Numbered from the stretch's first letter, positions 49,988 through 59,340 are shown. The stretch is 64,000 nucleotides of DNA from Streptomyces antnestii (GCF_004005495.1 NZ_RZYA01000032.1:1-64000), one strand, 5' to 3'. Made by a program: numbers and translations. The notes: generated from the letters alone by a model not told the origin.

Positions 49988-51229
49988 TCACCGGCTCGTA
50001 GCCAGTTCCGGCTCGTGCTGCGGCGTCTGGTCCTGTCGGGGAAGCAGGAGCGGTGTGGTCAAGATGAGCAGTCCTGCGACCGTGAGAGCGGTACGTGGGC
50101 TGGTGACGTCGGCGAGCAGTCCGGCGAGCGCGGTGAGGACCGCAATGGACGCCTGCTGGCCGATCGACCAGGCCGACAGGGTGCGGGCCACGAGCTGCCT
50201 GGGGGTGTGTTCGAGCCGGTAGGTGGCGAGCACCGGGCTGTACAGGCTCATGTTGATGATGATGGCCAGCTCGACGGCCATCACGGTGACGAGGCCGACG
50301 ATGCCGGGACGGACGAAGGCCAGGCCGATCAGCCAGATGGCGCGCAGGGTGCCGACGGTCCGGAAGACCGCGTGCTGGCCGTAGCGGGCCACGACACGGC
50401 GGGCCAGCCGGGAGCCGATGAGTCCGCCGACACAGGGCGCGGCGAAGGCGAGGCCGTACTGCCAGGGCGGGAAGCCGAGTTGGCGGAGCAGGAGCACGGC
50501 CAGCAGCGGCTCGGTGGCCATGATCAGACCGCCGACGAGCATGTTGTTCAGGTAGAGCGCCCGCAAACCGGGGTGCCCCATGAGGTGTCGCCAGCCGTCG
50601 AGCAGTGCGCCCGCCCGGACCGGGCCCTTGTCGGTCGTTCGCGGCGCTTCTTCCTGGCCGCGGATCGCGGTGATGCCCAGCGCGGAGAGCAGGTAGCTGA
50701 GCGCGTCGGCGACCACGGTGGTGACCGGCCCGAACAGGCCGATCGCCGCCCCGCCCAGTGGTGGCCCCACCGCGATGGAGCTCCAGTTCGTGGACTCGAA
50801 CCGCGCGTTGGCGACGAGCAGGTCGTCCGGCCGGACGAGGGCCTTAAGGTAGGCGCCGCTGGCCGCGTTGAAGGCGATCTTGGCTGCGGCGACCACGGCC
50901 GAGACCACGAGCAGTTGGACGAAACTGAGCCATCCGAAGGCGTAGGCGACCGGAATCGTCGCCATGGCCGCAAACCGGGCCAGGTCCATCATGATCATGA
51001 CCGGGCGCTTACGCCGGAACTCCACCCACGGCGCGAGCGGCACCGCGATCAGCGCACCCACCGCAGGCCCCACCGCGGACAGCGCGGACACCTCAGCGGG
51101 TCCGGCATGCAGCACCAGCACGGCGATCAGCGGCAACGCCCCGAACCCCAGCCCGGACCCGTAGGCGCTCACCGCAGATGACGCCCACAGTCGGCCGAAC
51201 TGCCGGCCCAATCGTCTCCTGCCCACCAT
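49988..51229 (-). CDS. MFS transporter
   Basis: A 413-residue protein with about 12 hydrophobic helices, for example LWASSAVSAYGSGLGFGALP and GLLILTTPLLL. WVEFRRKRPVMIMMDLAR is the loop 2-3 basic motif of the major facilitator superfamily; PLGGAAIGLFGP marks the middle. It resembles macrolide-efflux and siderophore-type exporters of actinobacteria. The ATG has GGGGAG about 11 bases upstream; a TTG 12 codons earlier is possible. Divergent LysR regulator. Confidence 0.88.
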   Translation of the reverse strand: MVGRRRLGRQFGRLWASSAVSAYGSGLGFGALPLIAVLVLHAGPAEVSALSAVGPAVGALIAVPLAPWVEFRRKRPVMIMMDLARFAAMATIPVAYAFGWLSFVQLLVVSAVVAAAKIAFNAASGAYLKALVRPDDLLVANARFESTNWSSIAVGPPLGGAAIGLFGPVTTVVADALSYLLSALGITAIRGQEEAPRTTDKGPVRAGALLDGWRHLMGHPGLRALYLNNMLVGGLIMATEPLLAVLLLRQLGFPPWQYGLAFAAPCVGGLIGSRLARRVVARYGQHAVFRTVGTLRAIWLIGLAFVRPGIVGLVTVMAVELAIIINMSLYSPVLATYRLEHTPRQLVARTLSAWSIGQQASIAVLTALAGLLADVTSPRTALTVAGLLILTTPLLLPRQDQTPQHEPELATSR

Positions 51230-51369
51230 GCTCAGCGCACTCCCCTTGAGGTCCCACCCGAACAAACTGACGTTGACCGATGAGAGATAAGCGGGCAGGA
51301 CAACAGCAGGTCAAACAACCGACCCGCCAGCAATCCACAACAATCAGTTGTTCACTAAGGTGGGTCGGC

Positions 51370-52305
51370 GTGGACCTCGAAGCAGTACGTACCTTCGTCG
51401 CCGTCGCGGAAGCGGGCCAGTTCCAGAAAGCCGCCGCCGACCTGTCGATCACTCAGCAGGCCGTCTCCAAACGCATCGCCACGCTGGAGCGCACCCTCGG
51501 CGTGCGGTTGTTCACCCGTGCCGCACGCGGCGCTGAGCTCACCATCGATGGGCAGGCGTTCCTGCCCCACGCACGCGAGCTGCTGCGCGTCGCCGAGCGC
51601 GCGGGCGCGTCCGTGCGCCCCGGTCGCCGTCCGCTGCGCGTCGACGTGCTCGCCTCGCGCAGCGCGCAGTCGGGCCTGATGCGCGGCTTCCACCGGGCAC
51701 ACCCCGAGATCGACCTCGACGTGATGATGCTGTTCGACATCGAGACGGCCGTCACTGCCATTCGCTCCGGTGCGATCGACGCGTCCTTCCGCGCCGTCGC
51801 CGCGCCCGGCCGACCCGTTCCCGAGGACATCGCCTCCGTCCGGGTGCTGGACGAGCCGCTCCAACTCCTCACCGGCCCCGCCCACGCACTGGCAGGCGCC
51901 CAGTCGGTGACCCTCGCCCAACTCGTCGGTCACCGGATCTGGATGCCCGGCATCGCCCCCGGCACCGAGTGGGCCGCCTACTACGACGACCTCGTCGCCG
52001 AGTTCGGCCTCACCATCGAGGCCACCGGCCCCAACTTCGGCTCCGACGCCCTCCTCGACACCATCGCCGACACCCCGGCCCTGGCCACCTTCATGGGCGA
52101 GCCCACCCGTCTCGTCTGGCCCGCCGGCCACGGCCTGCGCCGCATCCCGGTGACCGACCCGACGCCCGTCTACCCGCACTCGCTCCTCTGGCACCGCGAC
52201 AACCCCCACCCCGCGCTGGCCACCCTCCGCACCCACCTCGCCGCCACGACAACCGGCCACGACACCACCGGGACCTGGACACCGAGCTGGGCGATTCCGC
52301 GCTGA
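51370..52305 (+). CDS. LysR-family regulator
   Basis: The GTG with AAGGTGGG upstream gives 311 residues. LEAVRTFVAVAEAGQFQKAA and DLSITQQAVSKRIATLERTL form the LysR winged helix, followed by the two-lobed effector domain (PLRVDVLASRSAQSGLMRGF onward). It is divergent from the MFS gene; ACAACAATCAGTTGT in the 140-bp gap is a candidate T-N11-A-like site. It probably controls the exporter in response to its substrate. Confidence 0.9.
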   Translation: MDLEAVRTFVAVAEAGQFQKAAADLSITQQAVSKRIATLERTLGVRLFTRAARGAELTIDGQAFLPHARELLRVAERAGASVRPGRRPLRVDVLASRSAQSGLMRGFHRAHPEIDLDVMMLFDIETAVTAIRSGAIDASFRAVAAPGRPVPEDIASVRVLDEPLQLLTGPAHALAGAQSVTLAQLVGHRIWMPGIAPGTEWAAYYDDLVAEFGLTIEATGPNFGSDALLDTIADTPALATFMGEPTRLVWPAGHGLRRIPVTDPTPVYPHSLLWHRDNPHPALATLRTHLAATTTGHDTTGTWTPSWAIPR

Positions 52306-52357
52306 ACGCCCCGCCCCTGCGGGCCAGCCCTACCCTGCCCGGTGGCCGGGGCTGGCC

Positions 52358-53281
52358 CTACCCTGCTGACGTGTGCGCTGCGTCCGCGGCGCGGATGCGC
52401 TGGCCGAGGAAGAATGCTGCCCGGTCCAGTGCCTCGTCCGCCTCGTCCAGGACATCGGCGAACGACTGGAACACGTGCGGCACGTCGGCGGTGATATCCA
52501 GGATGACGTCCACTCCGGCTGCCCTCGCACGCTCGGCCAGGCGCGTGGAGTCGTCCAGCAGGATCTCGTTGGTGCCCTCCTGGATCAGCATCGGGGGGAA
52601 GCTGGTCAGGTCGGCAAGGACGGCCGGGCTGAGCAGGGGCTGATGCGGGTCGGCTCCGGCGAGGTACATGGCTCCGGTGTGTTCAACGGCCTCGCGGGTG
52701 AAGATCGGGTCGATGCCCGTTTTGGTGTCCATGCTCTCGCCGGTTCGGGTGGCGTCGAGGCCCGGGGAGAACGCCACGATGGCGGCGGGCAGCGGGAGGC
52801 CCGCGTCGCGGGCGGCGAGGCAGGTGGTGACGGCGAGGCCGCCGCCGGCGGAGTCGCCGGCGAACGCGATGGCCGAAGGGTCTTTGCCGCTGTCGAGGAG
52901 GGCGCGGTAGGCGCTCAGCGTGTCTTCGATTGCGGCCGGGAACGGGTGCTCGGGGGCAAGCCGGTAGTCCAGCGAGTACGCCCCGAGGTTGGTCTTGGCC
53001 ACGAGGTGTCCCGTCAGCGACAGGGCGGTCTCGGGAGAGCCGAACACCCAGCCACCGCCGTGGAAGTACAGGATCGTCCCGGCGCGCGGCCCGTTGTCGG
53101 GCTCGACATACAGTGCGGGTCGGTCGCCGAGCGTCGTCTGCGTGGTGCGGATGCCGTCGGGCACCGTCATCTGGGTCATCAGCGCCTTGAATCCGGCTCG
53201 GATCGCCTCGACCGACCGGGGACCTTCGGGTCGGGGCTGCCGCAGCATCGCGTCGACCTTCGCGCGCTGTTCCTTGCTCAT
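52358..53281 (-). CDS. Alpha/beta hydrolase of the HSL family (esterase)
   Basis: The ATG with GGGAG at -7 gives 307 residues. ILYFHGGGWVFGSPET has the HGGG oxyanion motif, AFAGDSAGGGLAVTTCL the nucleophile Ser in GDSAGG; LIQEGTNEILLDDS and DVPHVFQSFADVLDEA carry the catalytic Asp and His. It is an esterase or lipase-like carboxylester hydrolase. Divergent MarR repressor with palindromes in between. Confidence 0.92.
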   Translation of the reverse strand: MSKEQRAKVDAMLRQPRPEGPRSVEAIRAGFKALMTQMTVPDGIRTTQTTLGDRPALYVEPDNGPRAGTILYFHGGGWVFGSPETALSLTGHLVAKTNLGAYSLDYRLAPEHPFPAAIEDTLSAYRALLDSGKDPSAIAFAGDSAGGGLAVTTCLAARDAGLPLPAAIVAFSPGLDATRTGESMDTKTGIDPIFTREAVEHTGAMYLAGADPHQPLLSPAVLADLTSFPPMLIQEGTNEILLDDSTRLAERARAAGVDVILDITADVPHVFQSFADVLDEADEALDRAAFFLGQRIRAADAAHTSAG

Positions 53282-53305
53282 AGGTACGCTCCCACCATAG
53301 GTAAC

Positions 53306-53357
53306 TTCCATGGAACTATATGCCGCGGAATCTAAGGTAGACTATATGCCATGGCAT
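53306..53357. promoter_or_regulatory. MarR operators in the esterase/marR region
   Basis: TTCCATGGAA and ATGCCATGGCAT are perfect palindromes, and CTATATGCC occurs twice, 27 bases apart, each before one of the halves. The second palindrome covers the marR start codon, so binding would block translation initiation sequence and promoter alike. Confidence 0.7.
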
Positions 53358-53827
53358 CCACATCGAGCGGAGGGACGGTCGACCTCCCGGGCTTCTTCGC
53401 CGACCTGGTCCGGTGCGAGACGCGTCTGTACAACGCCCTCAACGATCGTCTCCGCGAGCGGCACGGGATCGTCACCTCGCAGTTCGAGGCCCTGCGCTAC
53501 CTGCGCGACCACCCAGGGTCCCGCGTGGCGGACCTCGCCGCCGAATTCGCCATCGGTATCGGGGCGACCAGCAAAACCATCGACCGCCTGGAGAAGCAGG
53601 GTTGGGCCGCCCGACAGCCGAACCCAGCCGACCGTCGCTCCTCGCTGCTGGCCCTGACCGACAACGGCACCCAGCTCGTCGACGCGGCAGAGAAAACCTT
53701 CACCGCCAAAGTGGCCGAGCTGATCGGAGGCACTCTCGACAACTCCTCAGCAACGGCCGCCGCACAGGCCCTCTCCAAGCTGCGCTCCGTGCTCGAACGC
53801 AACCAGATCGGCACACCTACGGGCTGA
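53351..53827 (+). CDS. MarR-family repressor
   Basis: A 158-residue protein: LYNALNDRLRERHGIVTSQF, then VADLAAEFAIGIGATSKTID and RQPNPADRRSSLLALTDNGT form the MarR winged helix and wing. It is divergent from the esterase gene, 69 bp away, and its start lies inside a palindrome, so it is likely autoregulated and represses the esterase until an aromatic or lipophilic ligand appears. Confidence 0.92.
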   Translation: MASTSSGGTVDLPGFFADLVRCETRLYNALNDRLRERHGIVTSQFEALRYLRDHPGSRVADLAAEFAIGIGATSKTIDRLEKQGWAARQPNPADRRSSLLALTDNGTQLVDAAEKTFTAKVAELIGGTLDNSSATAAAQALSKLRSVLERNQIGTPTG

Positions 53828-53891
53828 CGGAGCGGCGGCACCCGGCCTGGACGGGGTACAGGGAGCGGCCCAACGGGTCGGATGCGTGGGA

Positions 53892-54280
53892 TCAGTCGTC
53901 CTCGGCGTCCTCGATGGCGTTGGGTTCGCGGAAGGGGCGCAGACCCTGGCCGGGGCCGCTGGCTTTGATGTGGAACAGATAGCGGCCCAGGAAGTTGATG
54001 TGCCGGTCCTTGAGCGGGGAGAGCCGGGCCACGTCCTCGTCCTTGATGTCGTGGCCCTCGGCGCGGAGCCGGGCCACGGCGGCGTCCAGGTAGCGGGTGT
54101 TCCACAGCACCACCGCGTTGAGGACCAGGCCCAGGGCGGCGAGCTGGTCCGCCTGGCCCTCGCGGTACGCCTGACGGATCTGGCCCCGGCCGCCGTGACA
54201 GATCGCGCGGGCCAGGCGGTGGCGTGACTCCTGCACGGTGAGCTGGAGCTGAGACCCCCGCTCCAGGAAGCGCTCCGTTC
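53892..54280 (-). pseudogene. C-terminal part of a Tn3-family transposase
   Basis: The reverse strand reads QESRHRLARAICHGGRGQIR, then QAYREGQADQLAALGLVLNA, VVLWNTRYLDAAVARLRAEG and LSPLKDRHINFLGRYLFHI. This is the conserved C-terminal end of Tn3 transposases (the RQ/YREGxExQLxxLGLVxN region). About 115 codons survive; upstream coding is cut where the next gene begins. A matching N-terminal part lies at 62.9 kb and a shorter C-terminal scrap at 15.4 kb. Confidence 0.88.
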
Positions 54281-54364
54281 AACCGGTCCGTCCCCGCCGG
54301 AGGGCCGGGTGGGTATAGGCCGGCCCCGCTGCGGAACCGCGCTGTTCTGCTGCCCGAGCGGCCG

Positions 54365-55459
54365 GTGGGCATCGACCCTCTGCACGCCGGCCTCATCGAC
54401 ATCGCCCGCTGGTCGGAGGAGACCTACCTCGCGCCCTACCTCGACGGCCACGCCTTCAACGGCCCCGACGCCCTCGCCCACCTCGCCCAGACATCCCCCG
54501 AGGCCGCCAAATCCCACGACCGCCGCATCACCGCCCTCAACCAGTACTACGGCGCAGCCGCCTCACGAAACCTCATCCCCGCACCCCCCAACCTCACCGA
54601 CCTACGCTCCGGCCTCGACCGCGCCGACGGCGAACCCAAGAAACTCGACCCCCGCGAACGCGCCGTCCTCCTCTCCTGCATCGGCATGTGGGGCCCGCAG
54701 CAGGCCCGCCACTACCGGCGCGACCGCCTCATCGTCCATCTCCTCCTCGAACACATGAGACCCGGCGAAGTCGTCCGCCTCGACTCCCGCCACCTCTACG
54801 AACAACCCGACGGCAGCTACGAAGTCCGCGCCCCCGACTACGACTTCGAAGCCCTCGGCAAACAGTTCGTCCTCGACCCCCTCACCGGCGCCGCCCTCGA
54901 GGACTACCTGCCCACCCGCCCCAAACCCGCCGTCGGCGCCCACCAACTCATCCTCGGCCAGGGCGGCCGCCCCATCGTCTCCCGCTACCCCAACATGCTC
55001 GTACGCCAGATCGCCGACCTGCACCCCCTCCTCGCCCAGCTCCAGCCCCCCGTCACCGCCGACGTCATCGCCCACACCGGCCTGTGGGAGACTCCGGAAT
55101 CCGGCGTGCCTACCAGCGACAACAGCGACCGGCCGCTCGATGCCGCCTTCGTCGACATGGCCAACAACGTTTGCGGCGTCCTCGAAAGTGGCGTCGACCC
55201 CCGCCCTGGTGGCATCCCGCCTGGGGTCACTTGGCTGGAGGACATGGTCAGCCTCCTGGTACTCCTACGAAGCCGAGCCGAGACTGCTTGGTGCCGCATC
55301 GAAATCGATCAGACCGACGACGGGGTAACCCTGATCAATGGCGTGATCGCCCCTCATCGGATCGACGACCTGTCCACGCTCTTCGCCAGACTCGGCTGGC
55401 AGCACAGCGTCGAACTCTCTGACGAGAACGACAACGTCGTCGAAGAGCGCCGCCACTGA
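54365..55459 (+). CDS. Integrase-like protein with an unrelated C-terminal extension
   Basis: A 364-residue product. SHDRRITALNQYYGAAASRN resembles a core-binding arm, and LLLEHMRPGEVVRLDSRHLY matches the first catalytic box of tyrosine recombinases (the Arg in RPGE); LEDYLPTRPKPAVGAHQLIL fits the following strand. The HxxR and Tyr boxes are not found. After LWETPESGV the last 120 residues (AAFVDMANNVCGVLESG, RIEIDQTDDGVTLING) are of another kind. It may be a chimera made by recombination at the abutting Tn3 fragment. Start (GTG) uncertain. Confidence 0.55.
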   Translation: MGIDPLHAGLIDIARWSEETYLAPYLDGHAFNGPDALAHLAQTSPEAAKSHDRRITALNQYYGAAASRNLIPAPPNLTDLRSGLDRADGEPKKLDPRERAVLLSCIGMWGPQQARHYRRDRLIVHLLLEHMRPGEVVRLDSRHLYEQPDGSYEVRAPDYDFEALGKQFVLDPLTGAALEDYLPTRPKPAVGAHQLILGQGGRPIVSRYPNMLVRQIADLHPLLAQLQPPVTADVIAHTGLWETPESGVPTSDNSDRPLDAAFVDMANNVCGVLESGVDPRPGGIPPGVTWLEDMVSLLVLLRSRAETAWCRIEIDQTDDGVTLINGVIAPHRIDDLSTLFARLGWQHSVELSDENDNVVEERRH

Positions 55460-55597
55460 CCAGTGGCACCACGAAACTGCGGTCAGAGCCGTGAAAACGG
55501 CCGAGGTCGCTCTTCGCCTCGCTTGGTTGGTCCCTGATGTATGTGGGGAGGTTGGGGAGCGAAGAGCGGGCGTTGATCACATGGCTAGGTTGGGGCC

Positions 55598-56077
55598 GTG
55601 ACTGGTGACTGGCGGATGGATCGGATTGGGGCTGCTCTGCGGGGTGAAAACCCGACCGTGCTGCGGCGGCTTGAGTCGGGGTTCGCGGTGATTGGCGACA
55701 TTCAGTTCTTGCCGGGTTACTCGGTTCTTCTCGTGGACGAACCAGGCGTTCAGCGGCTGTCTGATCTGCCCAGGGCGAGGCGGTTGTCGTTTCTGTCCGA
55801 CATGGACCGGCTCGGAGAAGCCGTTGAGCGCGTCTGCCGGCGCTTGGACTCCGGCTTCCGCCGGGTCAACCTGGAGATTCTGGGGAATGCCGACCCGTTC
55901 TTGCATGCCCACGTCTGGCCGCGGTTCGAGTGGGAGCCGACCGAGCTGGTGGGCAAGCCTGTGTGGCTGTATCCGGGTGACCGGTGGAGTGACGAGGGGT
56001 TCAGGCTGGGTCCGCAGCATGACGTGCTGCGAGACGGGATCGGGAGCGAGCTGGATCAGTTGCGTTCGATGGGCTGA
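55598..56077 (+). CDS. HIT-like (histidine triad) protein
   Basis: A 159-residue protein from a GTG. FAVIGDIQFLPGYSVLLVDE resembles the first strands of HIT nucleotide hydrolases and VNLEILGNADPFLHAHVWPR the HxHxxPR catalytic stretch (reduced to HAHVWP). It might hydrolyse dinucleotides or nucleoside phosphoramidates. It lies between mobile-element debris with no partner gene. Confidence 0.7.
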   Translation: MTGDWRMDRIGAALRGENPTVLRRLESGFAVIGDIQFLPGYSVLLVDEPGVQRLSDLPRARRLSFLSDMDRLGEAVERVCRRLDSGFRRVNLEILGNADPFLHAHVWPRFEWEPTELVGKPVWLYPGDRWSDEGFRLGPQHDVLRDGIGSELDQLRSMG

Positions 56078-56114
56078 CGGCGTGAGCCCGCCGACCTGAC
56101 GGTCGGCGGGCTCG

Positions 56115-56544
56115 GTGATCCGTGACGGTCAGTGGACGATGGTCACTAACTGCCCCGTCACGGTCGGCATTTCGGCTGCCAACACCCACGACAGCCAATG
56201 GCAGGAACCTCTGGTGCGGGGCATACCTCCCATCCGCTCCCGGCGCGAGCCTCGTCGGCGACAACCTGCAAAGCTGCACGGCGGCAAGGGATTACGACCA
56301 CGACCACCTGCGCCGATGGCTCCGCTCACGGAACATCACGCCGCGCATGGCTCGCAAGGGCATGGAGTCCTCTCAGCGGCTGGGCCGTCACTTCTGGACT
56401 GTGGAGAGAACGGTGACCTGGCTTGGCGGACGCCGCCGCTTACACCGACGCTATGAGCGCAAGGCCGCGCACTTCCTCGCCTTCGCCGGCATCGCCGCCA
56501 CGCTCGTCTGCTATCGGAGGCTCGGCGGCCTCGCACTGCGGTAA
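56115..56544 (+). pseudogene. C-terminal remnant of an IS5-family transposase
   Basis: VTVGISAANTHDSQWQEPLV and RGIPPIRSRREPRRR in one frame continue, after a shift near 56283, as YDHDHLRRWLRSRNITPRMA, GMESSQRLGRHFWTVERTV and HFLAFAGIAATLVCYRR in another. These are the second half of a DDE transposase including the Glu-bearing helix. No 5' half or element end is seen. It is a different element from the IS5 relic at 43.3 kb. Confidence 0.85.
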
Positions 56545-56588
56545 TTCGATGGCGGGTGCGGAAGAGTGCGCCCACCCTGGTCCCCGTG

Positions 56589-57179
56589 GCACAACCCAAA
56601 TATCAGATTCGAGCCCTGCACACGAACTCCACGATCACGGTCTACCAGGCGTACGCCCCGGACATTGGCCTACCGGCCGCCCAAGAGAAGCGTTTTCCGG
56701 CGGTGTGGCAACGGGACCGAATGACGTGGATCAAGCCGTCGTTCCTGTGGATGATGTACCGCAGCGGTTGGGGCACCAAAGAGGGGCAGGAGACCGTCCT
56801 CGCCGTCGAGATCTCCCGTGAAGGCTTCGAGTGGGCACTGGAACACGCCTGTCTGTCCCACTACGAGCACGGGCTCCACGCCGACCGCGCTACGTGGAAG
56901 CGCCAATTGAAGCGGGCTCCGGCCCGGGTGCAGTGGGACCCCGAACGTGACCTGCACCTCCAGCCGCTTGCCCACCGTTCGCTCCAGCTCGGCCTCGCCG
57001 GCGAAGCCGCACATTTCTACGCCGACAAGTGGACCGTCTCCATCACCGACATCACGTCCCTCACCCACAAGATCCACGCGCATGTACAGGACGGAGACCT
57101 GGACGCTGCGCGGCAACTCCTGCCGCGTGAACGTCCCTACCCCGCGAACGAAGGGGTCCTGGCTCATCTACACCAATGA
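56589..57179 (+). CDS. DUF4291-family protein
   Basis: A 196-residue protein from an internal GTG chosen because the family normally starts about ten residues before RIRA-type text (here YQIRALHTNSTITVYQAYAP). FPAVWQRDRMTWIKPSFLWM, MYRSGWGTKEGQETVLAVEI and REGFEWAL are the conserved core. The fold is related to nucleic-acid- or NAD-linked folds but the activity is unknown. It is an orphan gene here. Confidence 0.85.
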   Translation, partial: AQPKYQIRALHTNSTITVYQAYAPDIGLPAAQEKRFPAVWQRDRMTWIKPSFLWMMYRSGWGTKEGQETVLAVEISREGFEWALEHACLSHYEHGLHADRATWKRQLKRAPARVQWDPERDLHLQPLAHRSLQLGLAGEAAHFYADKWTVSITDITSLTHKIHAHVQDGDLDAARQLLPRERPYPANEGVLAHLHQ

Positions 57180-57618
57180 GCCAGTCTGCCAGTGTGGGCC
57201 GGTCAGCTTCCGCAATGCTCCCTCCAGAGCCCGGCCGCCGTCAGCCCGTGGGCGCGGGCGAAGCGCCAACGCTCGAAGCCTGATGGTTCGCCGAAACGCC
57301 CGCGGCCGGTCCTCACTCAGCAGCTACCTCATCGGTCAGTCACTCTGCCTTGGTGAGACCAGAGCTCACGGCCGCCGCGTTCAGCCCCGGGACGCAGACG
57401 CAGAGCGCCGTCAGGAGTAGAAGCGGAATGTTTGCCACGTGATCCTGACCTGCGGCGGAGCCCCACTCAAGCCTCCAAACAGGGCTTTCATCGTTGACTG
57501 CGTTGGCCTCCGACGGCGGCCATCTACGAACGTCTTGCGGACTCCCTGCGGACTGTCGGACCGTCACTAGCCTGGAAATACATGGCGCCAGAGACAGCGG
57601 GTCGATGAGACTGCGCAG
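57180..57618. other. Stretch without a supported gene
   Basis: A reverse-strand frame ends near 57340 with a membrane-type tail (IPLLLLTALCVCVPGLNAA) but has no credible N-terminus or ribosome site; it may be a remnant of a small membrane protein. The region also contains the promoter of the CPCC gene. No RNA or repeat seen. Confidence 0.45.
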
Positions 57619-58005
57619 GTGAGCCGTCGCTACCCCTGCCCTTGCTGCGGGCATCTCGTCCTGGATGAGATGCCCGGCTCGTACGCCATCTGTCCCGTCT
57701 GCTTCTGGGAGGACGACGCCATCCAGTTCCGGTGGCCCACCATGGACGGCGGGGCGAACAAGGTCTCCCTCATCGACGCCCAGCGCAATTACCTGGACTT
57801 CGGCGCCTGCGACCAGAACGGCCGACGGTTCGTCCGACCCCCAGCACCGGGCGAACCGCTCGATCCGGACTGGCGCCCGATCGACGTCACGCGAGACTCC
57901 TTCGAGGTCTGGGGAGCGGAGGACTGGGCCCCATGGCCGGCGGAACCTTCGGTGCTCTGCTGGTGGCTTCCCACCTTCTGGCGCCGCGACCAGCCGGTGT
58001 CATGA
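57619..58005 (+). CDS. Cys-rich CPCC-family protein
   Basis: A 128-residue protein: RRYPCPCCGHLVLDEMPGSY and AICPVCFWEDDAIQ place four cysteines in a CPCC...CPVC zinc ribbon, followed by the conserved VSLIDAQRNYLDFGA stretch. Function unknown; members occur near polymorphic-toxin immunity genes. Its stop overlaps the ATG of the next gene (ATGA), which couples the two. Confidence 0.9.
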   Translation: MSRRYPCPCCGHLVLDEMPGSYAICPVCFWEDDAIQFRWPTMDGGANKVSLIDAQRNYLDFGACDQNGRRFVRPPAPGEPLDPDWRPIDVTRDSFEVWGAEDWAPWPAEPSVLCWWLPTFWRRDQPVS

Positions 58006-58730
58006 CCTCCCGCATCAAGAGACTCGTCCAGCATCTCGACGGCGCAGCCGACGCGTCTTACGACGCTCGCGCGGAGCTGATCTGGATCGGCACCGACGCC
58101 ATACCAGCCATCATCGACGGGCTCCCTTCCCTCGGCGGCTTCGGCCAGCTGACCGCCATCGAAGTGTTCGAGGAGGTGGGCGATCCCCGCTGCGGCCCCG
58201 CCCTTCTCGGACTGCTGGACAGCGACAACCCGACCGTCCGCGAATGGGCGGCCATGGCCCTGGCGAGCCTGGAAAACGACGGCACGGTCGAGCCCCTGCG
58301 CCGCGCCTTTCGCGCATCGGAACGGGCGACGCCACCGGACTGGAGCGAGCCCGTCGGCATCCGCTGGGCCCTGACCGAACTCGGCGCCCGCACCACGGTC
58401 ATCCCGCCGCTCACCGCCAGCCTGCGAGTCACCGTTCCGGACAATTCCCCCGGCTGGCCCTCCGTCCACTTCGCCGAGATCATCAACGAGCTCGCCGACC
58501 ACGCCCAAGTGATCCTCTACTCCCAGTTCTGGCGGGTGGACGCCGGCCGCACGTACGGCATCTTTGGCACCGCCCTGGACTGGGAACTCGACTGGACCAT
58601 GCCCTGGGAGCACCTGGTCGAAGAGTCCCGCACCTGGTCCCTGCTGGAAGCCTCCGAAGCCCGCGCCAGCGACAACATCTATGTCGCCCCGATCTGGATC
58701 GACCGTACCGACCTGTACCCGGAGAGGTGA
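58002..58730 (+). CDS. HEAT-repeat protein
   Basis: A 242-residue protein. ARAELIWIGTDAIPAIIDGL, FGQLTAIEVFEEVGDPRCGP and LLDSDNPTVREWAAMALASL are successive HEAT-type helical repeats; GIRWALTELGARTTVIPPLT is another. The C-terminal third is of unknown fold. HEAT repeats bind proteins. It is the middle of a three-gene coupled operon (CPCC, HEAT, DUF6000), which recalls immunity-gene clusters in actinobacteria; that reading is inference. Confidence 0.82.
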   Translation: MTSRIKRLVQHLDGAADASYDARAELIWIGTDAIPAIIDGLPSLGGFGQLTAIEVFEEVGDPRCGPALLGLLDSDNPTVREWAAMALASLENDGTVEPLRRAFRASERATPPDWSEPVGIRWALTELGARTTVIPPLTASLRVTVPDNSPGWPSVHFAEIINELADHAQVILYSQFWRVDAGRTYGIFGTALDWELDWTMPWEHLVEESRTWSLLEASEARASDNIYVAPIWIDRTDLYPER

Positions 58731-59290
58731 ATCCAGCACCCGAGGAGATCGGCTACGGCTACGTAATCGAGCGCTACGTGACGAAGAAGGACTCAGGCCG
58801 CCCGCGCTACCGCGACCTGAAAAGCGGTCGTGTGCTGCGGCCCGGGTGGCCACACGCCGAACTCGTCGCCCGGCACCTCATCGACGACGCAGTCACGATC
58901 ACCGATGCCGAACTGGAGGCCCTCCTAGGCTACGAGTGGCGCTCACGCCTCACCGCCGCATGGCTGATCGGCGTAGGCCGACGCGCCACGTTCCGTGATC
59001 GTATCGGCGACCTGCTCCTGGCCAGCGAGTTCTGCTTCTCCGGCGGCGGCTACTGCTTCGCCCTGGCCCGCTTCGGCACCCACGCGGACGCCGAGATCCT
59101 CACCACTGTGCTCGGTGAGCTGCGTATCGGCTGCCCGCACCTATGGACAGGACCGAGGCCACGCCGCCCCTCGCTACCGCTCCGACGGACGCAGCTCTGC
59201 CCAGCACACGCACCGACACCGACGCCCTCCCCAGACGCGATGTTGGCCTTCACCACCCACAACCGGGCGGTGAAGGCCAACATCGCGTAG
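58727..59290 (+). CDS. DUF6000-like protein, C-terminus altered
   Basis: A 187-residue product from a GTG overlapping the previous stop (GTGA). ITDAELEALLGYEWRSRLTA, AWLIGVGRRATFRDRIGDLL and LASEFCFSGGGYCFALARFG are DUF6000 signatures. After ILTTVLGELR the family's expected ending is missing and the text becomes Pro/Arg-rich non-coding-like sequence up to a hairpin, so a frameshift or rearrangement has replaced the native C-terminus. Confidence 0.7.
   Translation: MNPAPEEIGYGYVIERYVTKKDSGRPRYRDLKSGRVLRPGWPHAELVARHLIDDAVTITDAELEALLGYEWRSRLTAAWLIGVGRRATFRDRIGDLLLASEFCFSGGGYCFALARFGTHADAEILTTVLGELRIGCPHLWTGPRPRRPSLPLRRTQLCPAHAPTPTPSPDAMLAFTTHNRAVKANIA
59236..59287. terminator. 19-bp perfect inverted repeat
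   Basis: CGCGATGTTGGCCTTCACC and its exact complement, with a 14-base loop, lie between the DUF6000-like gene and the tRNA remnant on the opposite strand. It could stop transcription from both sides. Its arms form the last codons of the DUF6000-like frame. Confidence 0.7.
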
Positions 59291-59340
59291 AAGGGCCAGG
59301 CATTAACCAATAGAGTCTGGTGCCGGGCCCCTGACTCTCG

